This document shows positions 35,176 to 43,928 of a DNA stretch of 64,000 bases, one piece after another; within the stretch, counting starts at the first letter, position 1, and each line of letters starts with the position of its first letter. The DNA lies in the NCBI RefSeq assembly GCF_000299875.1, contig NZ_AMRK01000002.1, positions 372,001 to 436,000 of the forward strand. Direction: 5' to 3'. Below the pieces are notes generated by a model. That model was given only the letters and a program-made list of their open reading frames with translations. It was not told where the DNA came from and ran no database searches. Made by a program: the position numbers and the translations under genes. The stretch is from Celeribacter baekdonensis B30. GTDB taxonomy: Bacteria; Pseudomonadota; Alphaproteobacteria; Rhodobacterales; Rhodobacteraceae.

Positions 35176-36011
35176 CACGCGCGGCTGAGGCTTTGCTTTG
35201 TGTTGCCCTGTCGCTTGGGGCGCATGTTGCCCTGATGGGGATAGCGCCGCGCCTGGGCGGGGTCGAAGCACAGGGCGACGCGGGCACACAGCTTGTGAGC
35301 ATGGCCGCCTCAACCGCAGCACTTGAGACCCTTGTAGAGCAATGGGATGGTTTTGCGCCACCGGAGAGCCTGACCGAGATCGCACCGCCCGCGAGTCCGA
35401 CAGAGGCTTTGGATGTGCCACAGAGCGCCAATGCCTCCCCGATGCCTCTTGAGGCGCCACCGATGGCGATAACAAACCTCAGCCGACCTGAGCCGCAAAG
35501 CCTCGATGTCGTGCCTCCCGAGGCCCCAAAGCCGCCCGATCCGCCTGCGTCCCTTCCCCCGGATGTGCCAAAATCCTCACCTGCGAAACCAGTGCCATCG
35601 CAGCCGGTGAAACGCCCAAGTGCGACCCAATCCGAGGCGCAAAAAGCCGCAGGTTCTGGCGGGCAAACCGCGCGGGGCACCAGAGGCGCATCGCAGGAGG
35701 CCACCTTGGACGCTGGTCAGATCAAACACGATCTCAGCGCCTGGGGCGGCGGCATCCGCGCCGCGATTGAGCGCAAAAAACGCTATCCCTCCGCCGCGCG
35801 AGGGGCCAAAGGCAAGGTGGTTTTGCAGATTTCCGTGGCCCGCTCCGGTGCGTTGAGAAGCGTGGCCGTTGCGCGATCCTCGGGCAATGCCGTGCTGGAT
35901 CAGGCCGCACTCTCTGCCGTTCAAAGCATTGGCCAATTCAAACCCGCGCCGAACTCACTCACGCAGAATTCCTATTCTTTCAGCCTGCAAATCAACTTCG
36001 CACCGCGCTGA
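35172..36011 (+). CDS. tonB: TonB energy transducer (first cassette)
   Basis: A 279-residue TonB. The N-terminal anchor is ALLCVALSLGAHVALMGIA, with the family's conserved S-x3-H in the membrane helix (SLGAH). A long Pro-rich periplasmic spacer (about 60-180) follows. The C-terminal TonB domain (YPSAARGAKGKVVLQISVARSGALRSVAVARSSGNAVLDQAAL) contacts receptors in the outer membrane. It is the last gene before hmuR and probably powers the heme receptor. Confidence 0.9.
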   Translation: MTRAAEALLCVALSLGAHVALMGIAPRLGGVEAQGDAGTQLVSMAASTAALETLVEQWDGFAPPESLTEIAPPASPTEALDVPQSANASPMPLEAPPMAITNLSRPEPQSLDVVPPEAPKPPDPPASLPPDVPKSSPAKPVPSQPVKRPSATQSEAQKAAGSGGQTARGTRGASQEATLDAGQIKHDLSAWGGGIRAAIERKKRYPSAARGAKGKVVLQISVARSGALRSVAVARSSGNAVLDQAALSAVQSIGQFKPAPNSLTQNSYSFSLQINFAPR

Positions 36012-36054
36012 AGCCCGACGTCCAACAAGGGTTTCAACGCCGCCAATCTTAATC

Positions 36055-36083
36055 TTGACAAAAATAGTCGCTTTAAATACTTA
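36055..36083 (+). promoter_or_regulatory. Candidate sigma-70 promoter for hmuR
   Basis: A perfect -35 box TTGACA (36055-36060) is followed after 17 bases by TACTTA (36078-36083), 64 bases before the hmuR start. Surrounding sequence is AT-rich (AAAATAGTCGCTTTAAATAC). Iron- or heme-responsive control is expected for this operon, but no clear Fur, RirA or Irr box was recognised. Confidence 0.4.
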
Positions 36084-36146
36084 AACGCAACAGACGCAAG
36101 CTCCCCTCTGGCAGCCAGCATTTCCAGGCACCTTGAGGGGATACGT

Positions 36147-38201
36147 ATGACCACGCACACAAGCCTGCGGGCTCTTGTGACGGCTTTGGCTGTCACGCCC
36201 GCATTCGCCCTGCCGAGCTTTGCACAAGACGGCACAGGCACACCCACCGATTCAACCATCGATTCAACCTATGGCGCATTCATCGGAACGGTCACGCTGG
36301 GCGAAAGCCTGCGCGGCATTCAAACCGACACCGCCACCTCGGAGACCGAAATCTCGCAAGAGGAATTGGACGCAAGACAGGCCTCGACCTTGGCCGAATT
36401 GCTCGGCACCATTCCCGGCGTGACCCTGTCCAACGCCGCCAGCCCGCAAGGCTCATCCATCAACATCCGTGGCCTTGGCGCCGATGCGGGCACCTACGGC
36501 TCCAACACCAAAGTGTCCGTCGTGATCGACGGCGTGTCCAAGGGCCAAGAGGAGCTCTACCGCCAAGGCAGCCTTTTGACGATGGAACCGGAACTGTTCA
36601 AATCGGTGCGCGTCGTGCGTGGACCGGGCGAGAGTTTTCGGTTTTCCTCAGGGGCCATCGGCGGCACAGTCGAAGCCGCAACCAAGGATGCCGCGGATTT
36701 TCTCGACGATGGCGATACATTCGCGCTGCGCCAGAAACTATCCTATGAAAGCAATGGCGGCGGGGCGCTGAGCAGCACCATTCTGGCCTGGGCACCGGAT
36801 GATAAACTCGATGTGTTGGCCTTTTACGGCTACCGCAAGAACGGCGATTACACCGACGGCACCGGCACAAAGCAGGCCGATACGGGGTTTGAACTGCCCT
36901 CCGCGATGGTAAAGCTCAAGTATCATGCGACGGATGAGTTGAGTTTCACCGCCTCGATTTCCAAATCGCAAAACCGCCTCAAAGACGTCAGCTACGATTA
37001 CATCGGCTCTCTGTTTCCCGTGCGTGTCGATGCCGACATCGAGGACACCACGGCCCTTTTGGCGCTTGGCTACAATCCGTTCTCGACCGACCTCGTGAAC
37101 CTGACGGCGAAATTGACCTATTCGGACGAGTTGATTTCAAACGTCTCGGATACAACGTCTTCGGACATTTACAACGCGGACAACCGCACCAAAGGCTTGG
37201 CGTTTACCGTTGAAAACACAGCACTCTTTGCAACAGGCGCGGTCGATCATTCGGTTCTGACCGGGATCGAGATCGGCAAACGAACCCGCAGCTCGATCAG
37301 TGACACCGGCACCAACGCTGGGTCCACCCCCGGTGGCACGGATGAATATGTGGCGTTTTATGCCACGGATGAGATGACCTTTGGTGCGCTGACCTTAACC
37401 CCGCAATTGCGTTACGAACATCAGACCCTGACCTCTCGTGACAACGAAGCCCCCTATCGTGGTGTCCCCGGCCCGGCGGATGGCACCAGCTTCAAGAAAG
37501 ACGCTTTGGTCGGCGCGTTTTCTGCCCGTTATGCCATCACCGATCGTTTCGCGGTCTTTGGCACGCTCGCCTATAACGAAAACCTGCCGATTTTGGACGA
37601 TCTGCGCTCAGACCTGATCGCCACCTCGGAAAAGGCCTCAACCGTCGAAGTCGGCGTCTCTTATGATGCCTCCGATGTCTTCGGCGCAGGGGATCGGCTG
37701 CGGGCGAAACTGACCGGGTTCAAAACCCATGTCTGGGACAACACCACCTACACCATGGCAAGTGGCAGTTATGGCGATGTGATTGATCTCAAAGGGCTGG
37801 AGTTTGAGGCCTCCTATGCCGCCGCCTATTACGTCGATTTCAACGCCTCGATGACCCGCGGCGAATGGGACAACGGCGAGGATTTCAACAACGCCCCGGC
37901 GGACACCGCACAATTGACCTTGGGCAAACGCGTGTTTGACAACCAACTCAATCTCTCCACTGAAATCCTGCACGGGTGGAGCAACTCCCGCACCACAGGC
38001 ACGGACGGGGCCACAGCCCCAAGCGACGGCTACACAACCGTGGGTCTAAGTGCCGCCTATATCCCCAACAATGGCTGGGCCGAGGGGGTCGAATTCCGCG
38101 CCTCCGTCGATAACCTCTTTGATGAGGACTACCGCCCCTATCTGAGCAGCCGCACGGCACCGGGGCGCAATGTCACGCTGTCCCTGACCAAAACCTTCTG
38201 A
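36147..38201 (+). CDS. hmuR: TonB-dependent heme/hemoglobin receptor
   Basis: A 684-residue outer-membrane receptor. A signal peptide ends near PSFAQ (about residue 30), and the plug domain follows (ISQEELDARQASTLAELLGTIPGVTLSN, INIRGLG, KSVRVVRGPGESFRFSSGAIGGTV). The barrel occupies the remaining ~500 residues and ends in the terminal strand RNVTLSLTKTF with C-terminal Phe. It opens the hmuRSTUV gene order, so heme or hemoglobin is the expected substrate. The FRAP-type heme motif and axial histidine were not checked in detail. GAGGGG precedes the ATG. Confidence 0.9.
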   Translation: MTTHTSLRALVTALAVTPAFALPSFAQDGTGTPTDSTIDSTYGAFIGTVTLGESLRGIQTDTATSETEISQEELDARQASTLAELLGTIPGVTLSNAASPQGSSINIRGLGADAGTYGSNTKVSVVIDGVSKGQEELYRQGSLLTMEPELFKSVRVVRGPGESFRFSSGAIGGTVEAATKDAADFLDDGDTFALRQKLSYESNGGGALSSTILAWAPDDKLDVLAFYGYRKNGDYTDGTGTKQADTGFELPSAMVKLKYHATDELSFTASISKSQNRLKDVSYDYIGSLFPVRVDADIEDTTALLALGYNPFSTDLVNLTAKLTYSDELISNVSDTTSSDIYNADNRTKGLAFTVENTALFATGAVDHSVLTGIEIGKRTRSSISDTGTNAGSTPGGTDEYVAFYATDEMTFGALTLTPQLRYEHQTLTSRDNEAPYRGVPGPADGTSFKKDALVGAFSARYAITDRFAVFGTLAYNENLPILDDLRSDLIATSEKASTVEVGVSYDASDVFGAGDRLRAKLTGFKTHVWDNTTYTMASGSYGDVIDLKGLEFEASYAAAYYVDFNASMTRGEWDNGEDFNNAPADTAQLTLGKRVFDNQLNLSTEILHGWSNSRTTGTDGATAPSDGYTTVGLSAAYIPNNGWAEGVEFRASVDNLFDEDYRPYLSSRTAPGRNVTLSLTKTF

Positions 38202-38263
38202 TCCCTCGCGCGTGCACAGTCAGACGACCTGCGCGCGCCCAAACGCACATTTAGGATATCCCC

Positions 38264-39325
38264 ATGACTGAACACCTGACCGCTTCCGACATTCGCAGCG
38301 CCAAAACCGACGCCATCAAAATCCGGGACCGTGATTTGGCCGAAAAACTCGGCATTTCCGAAGCTCAGCTTGTGGTGGCCTTCGCCGGCACCCATGGCGC
38401 GCATCGCGTCACACGTATTGCGCCACACCCCGACGAGGTCCTGCCCCGCGTCAAAGAGCTTGGCGAAGTGATGGCACTGACCCGCAATGCCTCTTGCGTT
38501 CATGAACGGGTTGGCACGTTTCTTGAATATCGCGCCGGACCACATGCCTCGATGGTGCTGGGGCCAGACATCGACACGCGTATTTTCCCCAAACATTGGG
38601 CGTTCGGGTTTGCCGTCGAAGTGCCCACCGAAAATGGCACGCGCAAATCGCTTCAGTTTTTCGATCACGCGGGCGATGCGTTGCAAAAAATCTATCTGCG
38701 CGAGAGTTCGAACCATGCGGCTTGGGAGCCGCTGGTGTCCGATCTCGCCATCGAGGATCAAAGCGACACGATCCGCGTTGCCCCCCGCGCGCCCGCCCAA
38801 GGCGCCAAGATGAACATGGACAAGCGCGACGCTTTGCTGAGCGAATGGGCCAAGATGAGCGACACGCATCAGTTCAACCGGATCACCGCCAAACTCGGCA
38901 TGAACCGCCTTGGCGCCTATCGCGCCGCCCTTGGTACGCCGTGGGTGCGCCCGGTTGCGCCGGACTGTGTTGAGCCGTTCCTGAACGCGGTGTCCAAGGC
39001 GGCTCAAAAGGTGATCCTGTTTGTGGGCAACCCCGGCAATATTCAGATCCATTGGGGCAAGCTTGAGACCATCAAAGTGATGGGGCCCTGGCTCAATGTG
39101 CTGGACCCGATGTTCAACCTGCATCTGCGCGCCGATCATGTGGCCGAAGCCTATGTGGTTGAAAAACCGACCAAACGCGGCCCCGCTATTTCGCTCGAAG
39201 CCTTTGATGCCCAAGGCGATTTGATCTTCCAATGTTTCGGTCAGCGCGATGGTGACACCGATGATCTTGCCACATGGCACGGCATTCTGGCCGATCTTCC
39301 GACCCGTGAGGAGGCCTTGGTATGA
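38264..39325 (+). CDS. hmuS: Hemin-degrading factor HmuS/HemS
   Basis: A 353-residue cytoplasmic heme-handling protein of the HemS/ChuS type, made of two structural repeats. Characteristic segments are LGISEAQLVVAFAGTHGAHR, the early MALTRNASCVHERVG with its histidine, and in the second half VGNPGNIQIHWGKLETIKVMGPWLNVLDPMFNLHLR. It takes heme delivered by HmuTUV and breaks it down or stores it. Its stop overlaps hmuT as ATGA. Confidence 0.93.
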   Translation: MTEHLTASDIRSAKTDAIKIRDRDLAEKLGISEAQLVVAFAGTHGAHRVTRIAPHPDEVLPRVKELGEVMALTRNASCVHERVGTFLEYRAGPHASMVLGPDIDTRIFPKHWAFGFAVEVPTENGTRKSLQFFDHAGDALQKIYLRESSNHAAWEPLVSDLAIEDQSDTIRVAPRAPAQGAKMNMDKRDALLSEWAKMSDTHQFNRITAKLGMNRLGAYRAALGTPWVRPVAPDCVEPFLNAVSKAAQKVILFVGNPGNIQIHWGKLETIKVMGPWLNVLDPMFNLHLRADHVAEAYVVEKPTKRGPAISLEAFDAQGDLIFQCFGQRDGDTDDLATWHGILADLPTREEALV

Positions 39326-40185
39326 GGTCTGCGTTTTTTGCCCTCGCGCTCGCGCTCCCCACAGGGGCCGTCGCACAAAACTATCCCGACGCACAGGCCA
39401 TTGTTGCCATTGGCGGGCCGGTGACCGAAACCATTTTCGCCCTTGGCGCAGGCGCGCGGGTCATCGCCCGCGACACCACCTCGCTCTACCCCGAGGCCGT
39501 GACTGCGCTGCTGGATATCGGCTACATGCGCCAATTGTCGGCGGAGGGGGTGCTGTCTGTTGGTCCCGACCTGATCGTCACCCGCGACACGGCGGGACCG
39601 CCCGAAACGCTGGACCAATTGCGCGCGGCCTCAATCCCGGTGGTCAGCATCCATGACAGTTTCACCAAAGAGGCGGTTTTGGACAATATTACCGCCATCG
39701 GTGCCGCAATTGGCGCAGAAGAGGCGGCGGCGACCTTGCACGCCAAAATTGCCGCGCAATTCGCGGAACTTGACGCATCCCTCGCGGAGCAAACAGACAA
39801 GCCACGCGTCTTGTTTATCCTCTCGAACCAAGCCGGACGGCTCAACGTCGCTGGTGCACAGACCGGCGCAAACGGGATCATCGAGATGGCGGGCGGAGAT
39901 AACGTCATGGCCCCTGCGTTCAACGGCTACAAGATCATGGGCGACGAAGCCCTGATCGAAGCCGCCCCCGATGTCATTGTGATGATGACGGGCGAGGCCG
40001 ACCACGAAGGCCGCGCCAATGAAATCTTTGCCCTGCCCGCCTTGGCGCAAAGCCCCGCCGCCGCTCAGGGTCGGTTTGTCAAGGTTGACCCCGCCGCATT
40101 GGGGTTCGGCCCGCGCACCGCAGTTTTCGCGCAAGACCTGCATGAGGCGCTGGTCGGCACAGCCCCCGCCGAAAGACTGGAGTGA
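39322..40185 (+). CDS. hmuT: Periplasmic heme-binding protein HmuT
   Basis: A 287-residue substrate-binding protein of the class III (BtuF/FhuD) fold. A short signal peptide (MRSAFFALALALPTGAVAQ) is followed by IVAIGGPVTETIFALG, the standard first strand. ARDTTSLYPEAV contains the tyrosine that ligates heme in HmuT/ShuT proteins, with a second candidate tyrosine in FNGYKIMGDEAL. It delivers heme from HmuR to HmuUV. A strong GAGGAGG lies upstream inside hmuS. Confidence 0.93.
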   Translation: MRSAFFALALALPTGAVAQNYPDAQAIVAIGGPVTETIFALGAGARVIARDTTSLYPEAVTALLDIGYMRQLSAEGVLSVGPDLIVTRDTAGPPETLDQLRAASIPVVSIHDSFTKEAVLDNITAIGAAIGAEEAAATLHAKIAAQFAELDASLAEQTDKPRVLFILSNQAGRLNVAGAQTGANGIIEMAGGDNVMAPAFNGYKIMGDEALIEAAPDVIVMMTGEADHEGRANEIFALPALAQSPAAAQGRFVKVDPAALGFGPRTAVFAQDLHEALVGTAPAERLE

Positions 40186-40188
40186 TCC

Positions 40189-41277
40189 ATGGCATTCGTG
40201 ACCTCGCGCCTCGCCCCACGCCGTCCCGCAGCGCTTGCCGGAGACCGCCAGATGCGGGCTTTGGCTCTGCGCATGGCGTTGGTCATGGCTTTGATCGTGG
40301 TGATGTTGCTCAGCCTCGGATGGGGTGCGGCCTCGGGCATTGACGTGCCGGGGGCCTTGGCCGCGAAAGCCGGGATCGGCACGGCCAGCCTGCGCGACAT
40401 GGCCATCGTTTGGGACATTCGGATGCCGCGCATGGTCACCGGCGCGCTTGTCGGCGCGGCCTTGGCGGTGTCTGGCACGGTCATGCAGGGGCTGTTTCGC
40501 AACCCTCTGGCCGATCCCGGTCTTGTCGGTGTCAGCGCAGGCGCGGGGTTTGGCGCGGTGGCCGCCATCGTTTTGGGCGGGTTCCTTCCCGTAGCGATCC
40601 AAGCCGCCACCGGGGCTGCTCTCATCCCCTTGGCGGCGTTTCTGGGCGGTTGGGCCTCGACGCTTGTCCTCTATAAAATCGCCACACGCGGCGGGCACAC
40701 CTCCGTGGCGACGATGCTTTTGGCGGGCATTGCCTTGGGCGCGCTCACCGGCGCGGTCACCGGATTCATCGTCTATCGCGCCAGTGATGATCAATTGCGC
40801 GACCTGACCTTTTGGGGCATGGGGTCAGTCGCAGGGGCCACTTGGGCCAAACTTCTGGCCGCCGGTCCGATCATCGTGTTGACCTTGATCAGCGCGCCGT
40901 TTCTGGCACGCGCGCTGGATGCTTTGGCCTTGGGCGAACCTGTCGCCAACCATCTTGGCGTCGATGTCCAACGGATGAAACGCCTCGCCATTCTCAGCGT
41001 CGCGGCCTCGGTCGGGGCCTGTGTCGCGATCACCGGCGGCATTGGTTTTGTCGGCATCGTCGTGCCGCATCTGCTGCGTTTGGTGCAAGGCCCGGTGCAC
41101 CGCCTGCTCCTGCCCAATGCCGCCATTTTAGGCGCAATCGTGGTCCTGTTGGCCGATATGATCAGCCGCACGGTTGTGGCCCCCGCAGAGCTCCCCATCG
41201 GGATTGTGACCGCCGTGTTGGGCGGGCCGTTCTTCTTGTGGATCTTGCTCAAAAACCGCGCGATTTTGGAGATGTAA
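40189..41277 (+). CDS. hmuU: Heme ABC transporter permease HmuU
   Basis: A 362-residue FecCD/BtuC-type permease with about ten membrane helices. Family landmarks are IRMPRMVTGALVGAALAVSGTVMQGLFRNPLADPGLVGVSAGAGFGAV, GIALGALTGAV, and the C-terminal GGIGFVGIVVPHLLRLVQGP. A cytoplasmic N-terminal extension of about 25 residues precedes the first helix. It is three bases after hmuT and two before hmuV, consistent with one mRNA. Confidence 0.95.
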   Translation: MAFVTSRLAPRRPAALAGDRQMRALALRMALVMALIVVMLLSLGWGAASGIDVPGALAAKAGIGTASLRDMAIVWDIRMPRMVTGALVGAALAVSGTVMQGLFRNPLADPGLVGVSAGAGFGAVAAIVLGGFLPVAIQAATGAALIPLAAFLGGWASTLVLYKIATRGGHTSVATMLLAGIALGALTGAVTGFIVYRASDDQLRDLTFWGMGSVAGATWAKLLAAGPIIVLTLISAPFLARALDALALGEPVANHLGVDVQRMKRLAILSVAASVGACVAITGGIGFVGIVVPHLLRLVQGPVHRLLLPNAAILGAIVVLLADMISRTVVAPAELPIGIVTAVLGGPFFLWILLKNRAILEM

Positions 41278-41279
41278 CC

Positions 41280-42113
41280 ATGCTTGAGGCTCACAGTATC
41301 ACCGTCACATACGGCAGCCGCCGGGTTTTGGACAGGGTGGATTTCACCGCCAAAGCCGGTGAGATGACTGCCATCGTCGGACCGAACGGATCGGGGAAAA
41401 CCACCCTGCTCAAAGCCATCACCGGCGAGATCAACGCAGGCGGCGTGACCCGTCTGGATGGGCAAAACATTGCAAAGATGTCGTCGGCTGACTTGGCCAC
41501 GCGCCGCGCGGTATTGCCACAATCCGGCCATGTCGCCTTTCCCTTTACAGTTCTGGAACTGGTGCGGCTGGGCCTGACACGGGGCTTCGCGACCTCTGCG
41601 ACCTCCGGACAAGACACCCTGCCTCACCAAGCCCTCGCGCGGGTGGGATTAAGCGGATTTGAAGGCCGCTCGGTCCAGGAGCTGTCCGGCGGCGAGCGGC
41701 AGCGGGTGCAATTGGCACGGGTGTTATTGCAAATCTGGGAGCCGGTTTTGGACGATATGCCGCGATGGTTGTTTCTCGATGAACCTGTCTCGGCGCTTGA
41801 TATTGGGCATCAGTTGGTGGTCATGCAAATCGCCCATGATTTCGCGCAAATGGGCGGTGGGGTTGTCGCCGTCATGCATGATCTGAACCTCACTGCCATG
41901 TTCGCGGATCGGGTCACACTTTTGGACCAAGGCCGGGTCCAAGGTGTTGGCACCCCCAAAGAGGTGTTCACCGATGCGCATCTGTCGGCCTGTTACGGCT
42001 GTACGCTGCGCACCAACACACCGCCGCCCTTTGGCGGGCCGTGGATTTTACCGCAAGCGGCCTCGCATCACCCCAATCACATCCGCGCCTCCGCCCGCGC
42101 GCCCCACTCTTGA
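41280..42113 (+). CDS. hmuV: Heme ABC transporter ATP-binding protein HmuV
   Basis: A 277-residue ATPase of the FecE/BtuD/HmuV group. Walker A is GPNGSGKTT near residue 38, the signature LSGGERQRVQLARVLLQ near 140, and Walker B WLFLDEPVSALD. The HmuV-typical insertion QIWEPVLDDMPRW sits between signature and Walker B. The switch histidine is in AVMHDLNL. ATG 41280 follows the permease stop by two bases; the longer open frame upstream is the permease region read in another frame. Confidence 0.95.
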   Translation: MLEAHSITVTYGSRRVLDRVDFTAKAGEMTAIVGPNGSGKTTLLKAITGEINAGGVTRLDGQNIAKMSSADLATRRAVLPQSGHVAFPFTVLELVRLGLTRGFATSATSGQDTLPHQALARVGLSGFEGRSVQELSGGERQRVQLARVLLQIWEPVLDDMPRWLFLDEPVSALDIGHQLVVMQIAHDFAQMGGGVVAVMHDLNLTAMFADRVTLLDQGRVQGVGTPKEVFTDAHLSACYGCTLRTNTPPPFGGPWILPQAASHHPNHIRASARAPHS

Positions 42114-42128
42114 TCTGATGGAGATGAC

Positions 42129-42542
42129 ATGTTCTTCCCGCCAAACCGTTTGATCCAAATGACCTGCACCTTTTGCCTGATTGCGGGCACCGCCACCGCT
42201 TTTGATGCGCCGGTCGTCGAGTTGAACACCGCCACAGCCGCACAAGACGCCTGTCGACTGACCTTTACCGTGACCGCCCCCACCGGTCTGAGCGCCCTTG
42301 AAACCCAGACGGTGTTGTTCGACCAAAAGGGCGGCGTGCGCAGCTTTACCCTGTTCGACTTTGGCACGGTGCCCGAGGGTGGGTTGCGGGTGCGGCAATT
42401 CGATGTGCCGCAAACCCGTTGTGACGATGTGGGCATGATCCTGTTCAACAACGTCGAGACCTGCGCCACGGCTGCGGGCAACGCCTGTATTGATGCCATT
42501 TCCTTCACCTCGCGCATGGACACGATGGAGGTGCAGCAATGA
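42129..42542 (+). CDS. Putative periplasmic protein in the heme/TonB operon
   Basis: A 137-residue protein with a signal-like start (LIQMTCTFCLIAGTATAFDA), cleavage expected near residue 24. The mature part is beta-rich and has four cysteines (DACRL, TRCDD, ETCAT, NACID) that could form two disulfides in the periplasm. Its stop overlaps exbB2 as ATGA and it starts 15 bases after hmuV, so it is embedded in the hmu-exb-tonB operon. No known family was recognised. A role in TonB-complex or heme handling is inferred from position only. Confidence 0.75.
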   Translation: MFFPPNRLIQMTCTFCLIAGTATAFDAPVVELNTATAAQDACRLTFTVTAPTGLSALETQTVLFDQKGGVRSFTLFDFGTVPEGGLRVRQFDVPQTRCDDVGMILFNNVETCATAAGNACIDAISFTSRMDTMEVQQ

Positions 42543-43150
42543 TTTCCCAAGCTTTGCTCCGCCTGTCCGACCTCATTGATTTGGGCGGGCCGGTTGTCGC
42601 CCTTTTGATCGGGTTTTCCGTGTTGGCACTGGCCTGTGTCCTGTGGAAAGCGCTGGTGTTTTACGCCAATGGCATCGGCGCACAGGTATCGCGCGGATTT
42701 GGCCGCGACATCGTGGTTCAAAGCCAAATGGCGAAACGATCAGGGCGGGCCGAGGCCGACATTCGCGCCCGTGCAACCGCGCGAATGGAGCGGGATTTCG
42801 AACGGGTCGGGCGTGGTCTGCGCCTGTTGGATGTCATCGCGCAAGTGGCCCCCCTGCTTGGGCTTTTTGGCACCGTTATGGGCATGATCACCGCCTTTCA
42901 AACCTTGCAAACGGCGGGTGGCACAGCCGATCCTGCGGTGCTTGCAGGCGGGATTTGGGTCGCCTTGGTGACCACCGCGGCCGGGCTGATCGTGGCGATG
43001 CCGACTTCGATGGCGCTGTCGTGGTTTGATGGTTGTCTGGAGCGTCATGAGCGCGCGCTGCGCGATGCGCTTGAGGAGGTATTGGTGCCAAATCTGTTCA
43101 ACGCCCCCACCACATCTGATCGCCCGTTGGAGCCGGTCCATGCCGGGTAA
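42539..43150 (+). CDS. exbB: ExbB/TolQ/MotA family proton channel (second TonB cassette)
   Basis: A 203-residue ExbB paralogue. Membrane helices lie near residues 18-40, 98-120 and 133-155. The signature reads LLGLFGTVMGMITAFQTLQTAGGTADPAVLAGGIWVALVTTAAGLIVAMP, very close to the first ExbB in the same segment but different elsewhere. The start overlaps the preceding gene as ATGA, and the gene runs 11 bases into exbD. It forms with the following genes a second complete TonB motor downstream of hmuV. Confidence 0.92.
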   Translation: MISQALLRLSDLIDLGGPVVALLIGFSVLALACVLWKALVFYANGIGAQVSRGFGRDIVVQSQMAKRSGRAEADIRARATARMERDFERVGRGLRLLDVIAQVAPLLGLFGTVMGMITAFQTLQTAGGTADPAVLAGGIWVALVTTAAGLIVAMPTSMALSWFDGCLERHERALRDALEEVLVPNLFNAPTTSDRPLEPVHAG

Positions 43151-43523
43151 TCCGCGCACCTCACGGGGGCGGCTGTCGCTCACTTCGCTGATCGACGTGA
43201 TCTTTCTGCTGCTGTTGTTCTTTATGCTGTCCTCGACATTTTCAAAATTTGGCGAGGTGGAATTGACGGTCTCCGGTGGCGCGGCGTCCCCCGATTTTGA
43301 TGACACCCCGGTGGTCTTTGCCCGGCTTGATGCTGACGGTGTCGTGATCAATGGCCACAGATCGGCACCGGCCGATATAGCTGCCGCCGTGGACCCGTTT
43401 CGCCGCGACGGCCACGCCCGCCTGTTGTTGTCAGTGTCACAAAACGCCGATGCGCAGGGGTTTGTCGAGGTGGTCCAAGTGTTGAGCGCCTTGCCCAACA
43501 CAAGATTTGCCGTTCTGGAGTAA
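43140..43523 (+). CDS. exbD: ExbD family protein (second cassette, copy 1)
   Basis: A 127-residue ExbD. The N-terminus GRLSLTSLIDVIFLLLLFFML carries the proton-binding aspartate in SLIDV. The periplasmic domain covers the rest (VELTVSGGAASPDFDD onward). ATG 43140 overlaps the exbB2 end by 11 bases. It is the Asp-bearing member of the pair, as is copy 1 of the first cassette. Confidence 0.92.
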   Translation: MPGNPRTSRGRLSLTSLIDVIFLLLLFFMLSSTFSKFGEVELTVSGGAASPDFDDTPVVFARLDADGVVINGHRSAPADIAAAVDPFRRDGHARLLLSVSQNADAQGFVEVVQVLSALPNTRFAVLE

Positions 43524-43526
43524 ACC

Positions 43527-43928
43527 ATGCGTCGCCTTTCCAACCGCCGGACCTCCCGCACAGAGCCGACATTGCCACTGATCAATGTCGTGTTTTTGAT
43601 GCTGATCTTTTTCCTCGTGGCCGCACAGGTCGCCCGCCCCTTGCCCTCTGAGGTCACTTTGGTGCGCACCGACGATCCCAATGTGGTGCCGCCGCCCGAT
43701 GCCTTGGTGCTGATGCAGGACGGCTCTTTGATGTGGCGCGGGGAAGTGACGACGGTCGAGGCCTTTGTGACGACAACCACCGCCGACACATCCGCGCCCA
43801 CTGATGCCTTGCGCATTTTGCCCGACGCCCGCGTGCCCGCGCAGGCGCTGGTCGCATTGGCGCGCGAGATCGCCGTTGCGGGGGGCGGCACGCATGTCCG
43901 GGTGATGACAGAAAGGGCCTTGCGATGA
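43527..43928 (+). CDS. exbD: ExbD family protein (second cassette, copy 2)
   Basis: A 133-residue ExbD-type protein. The membrane segment TLPLINVVFLMLIFFLVAAQV has asparagine at the position of the usual proton-binding aspartate, matching copy 2 of the first cassette. It starts three bases after copy 1 and overlaps tonB2 as ATGA. The paired Asp/Asn layout in both cassettes suggests an obligate heteromeric ExbD pair. Confidence 0.88.
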   Translation: MRRLSNRRTSRTEPTLPLINVVFLMLIFFLVAAQVARPLPSEVTLVRTDDPNVVPPPDALVLMQDGSLMWRGEVTTVEAFVTTTTADTSAPTDALRILPDARVPAQALVALAREIAVAGGGTHVRVMTERALR

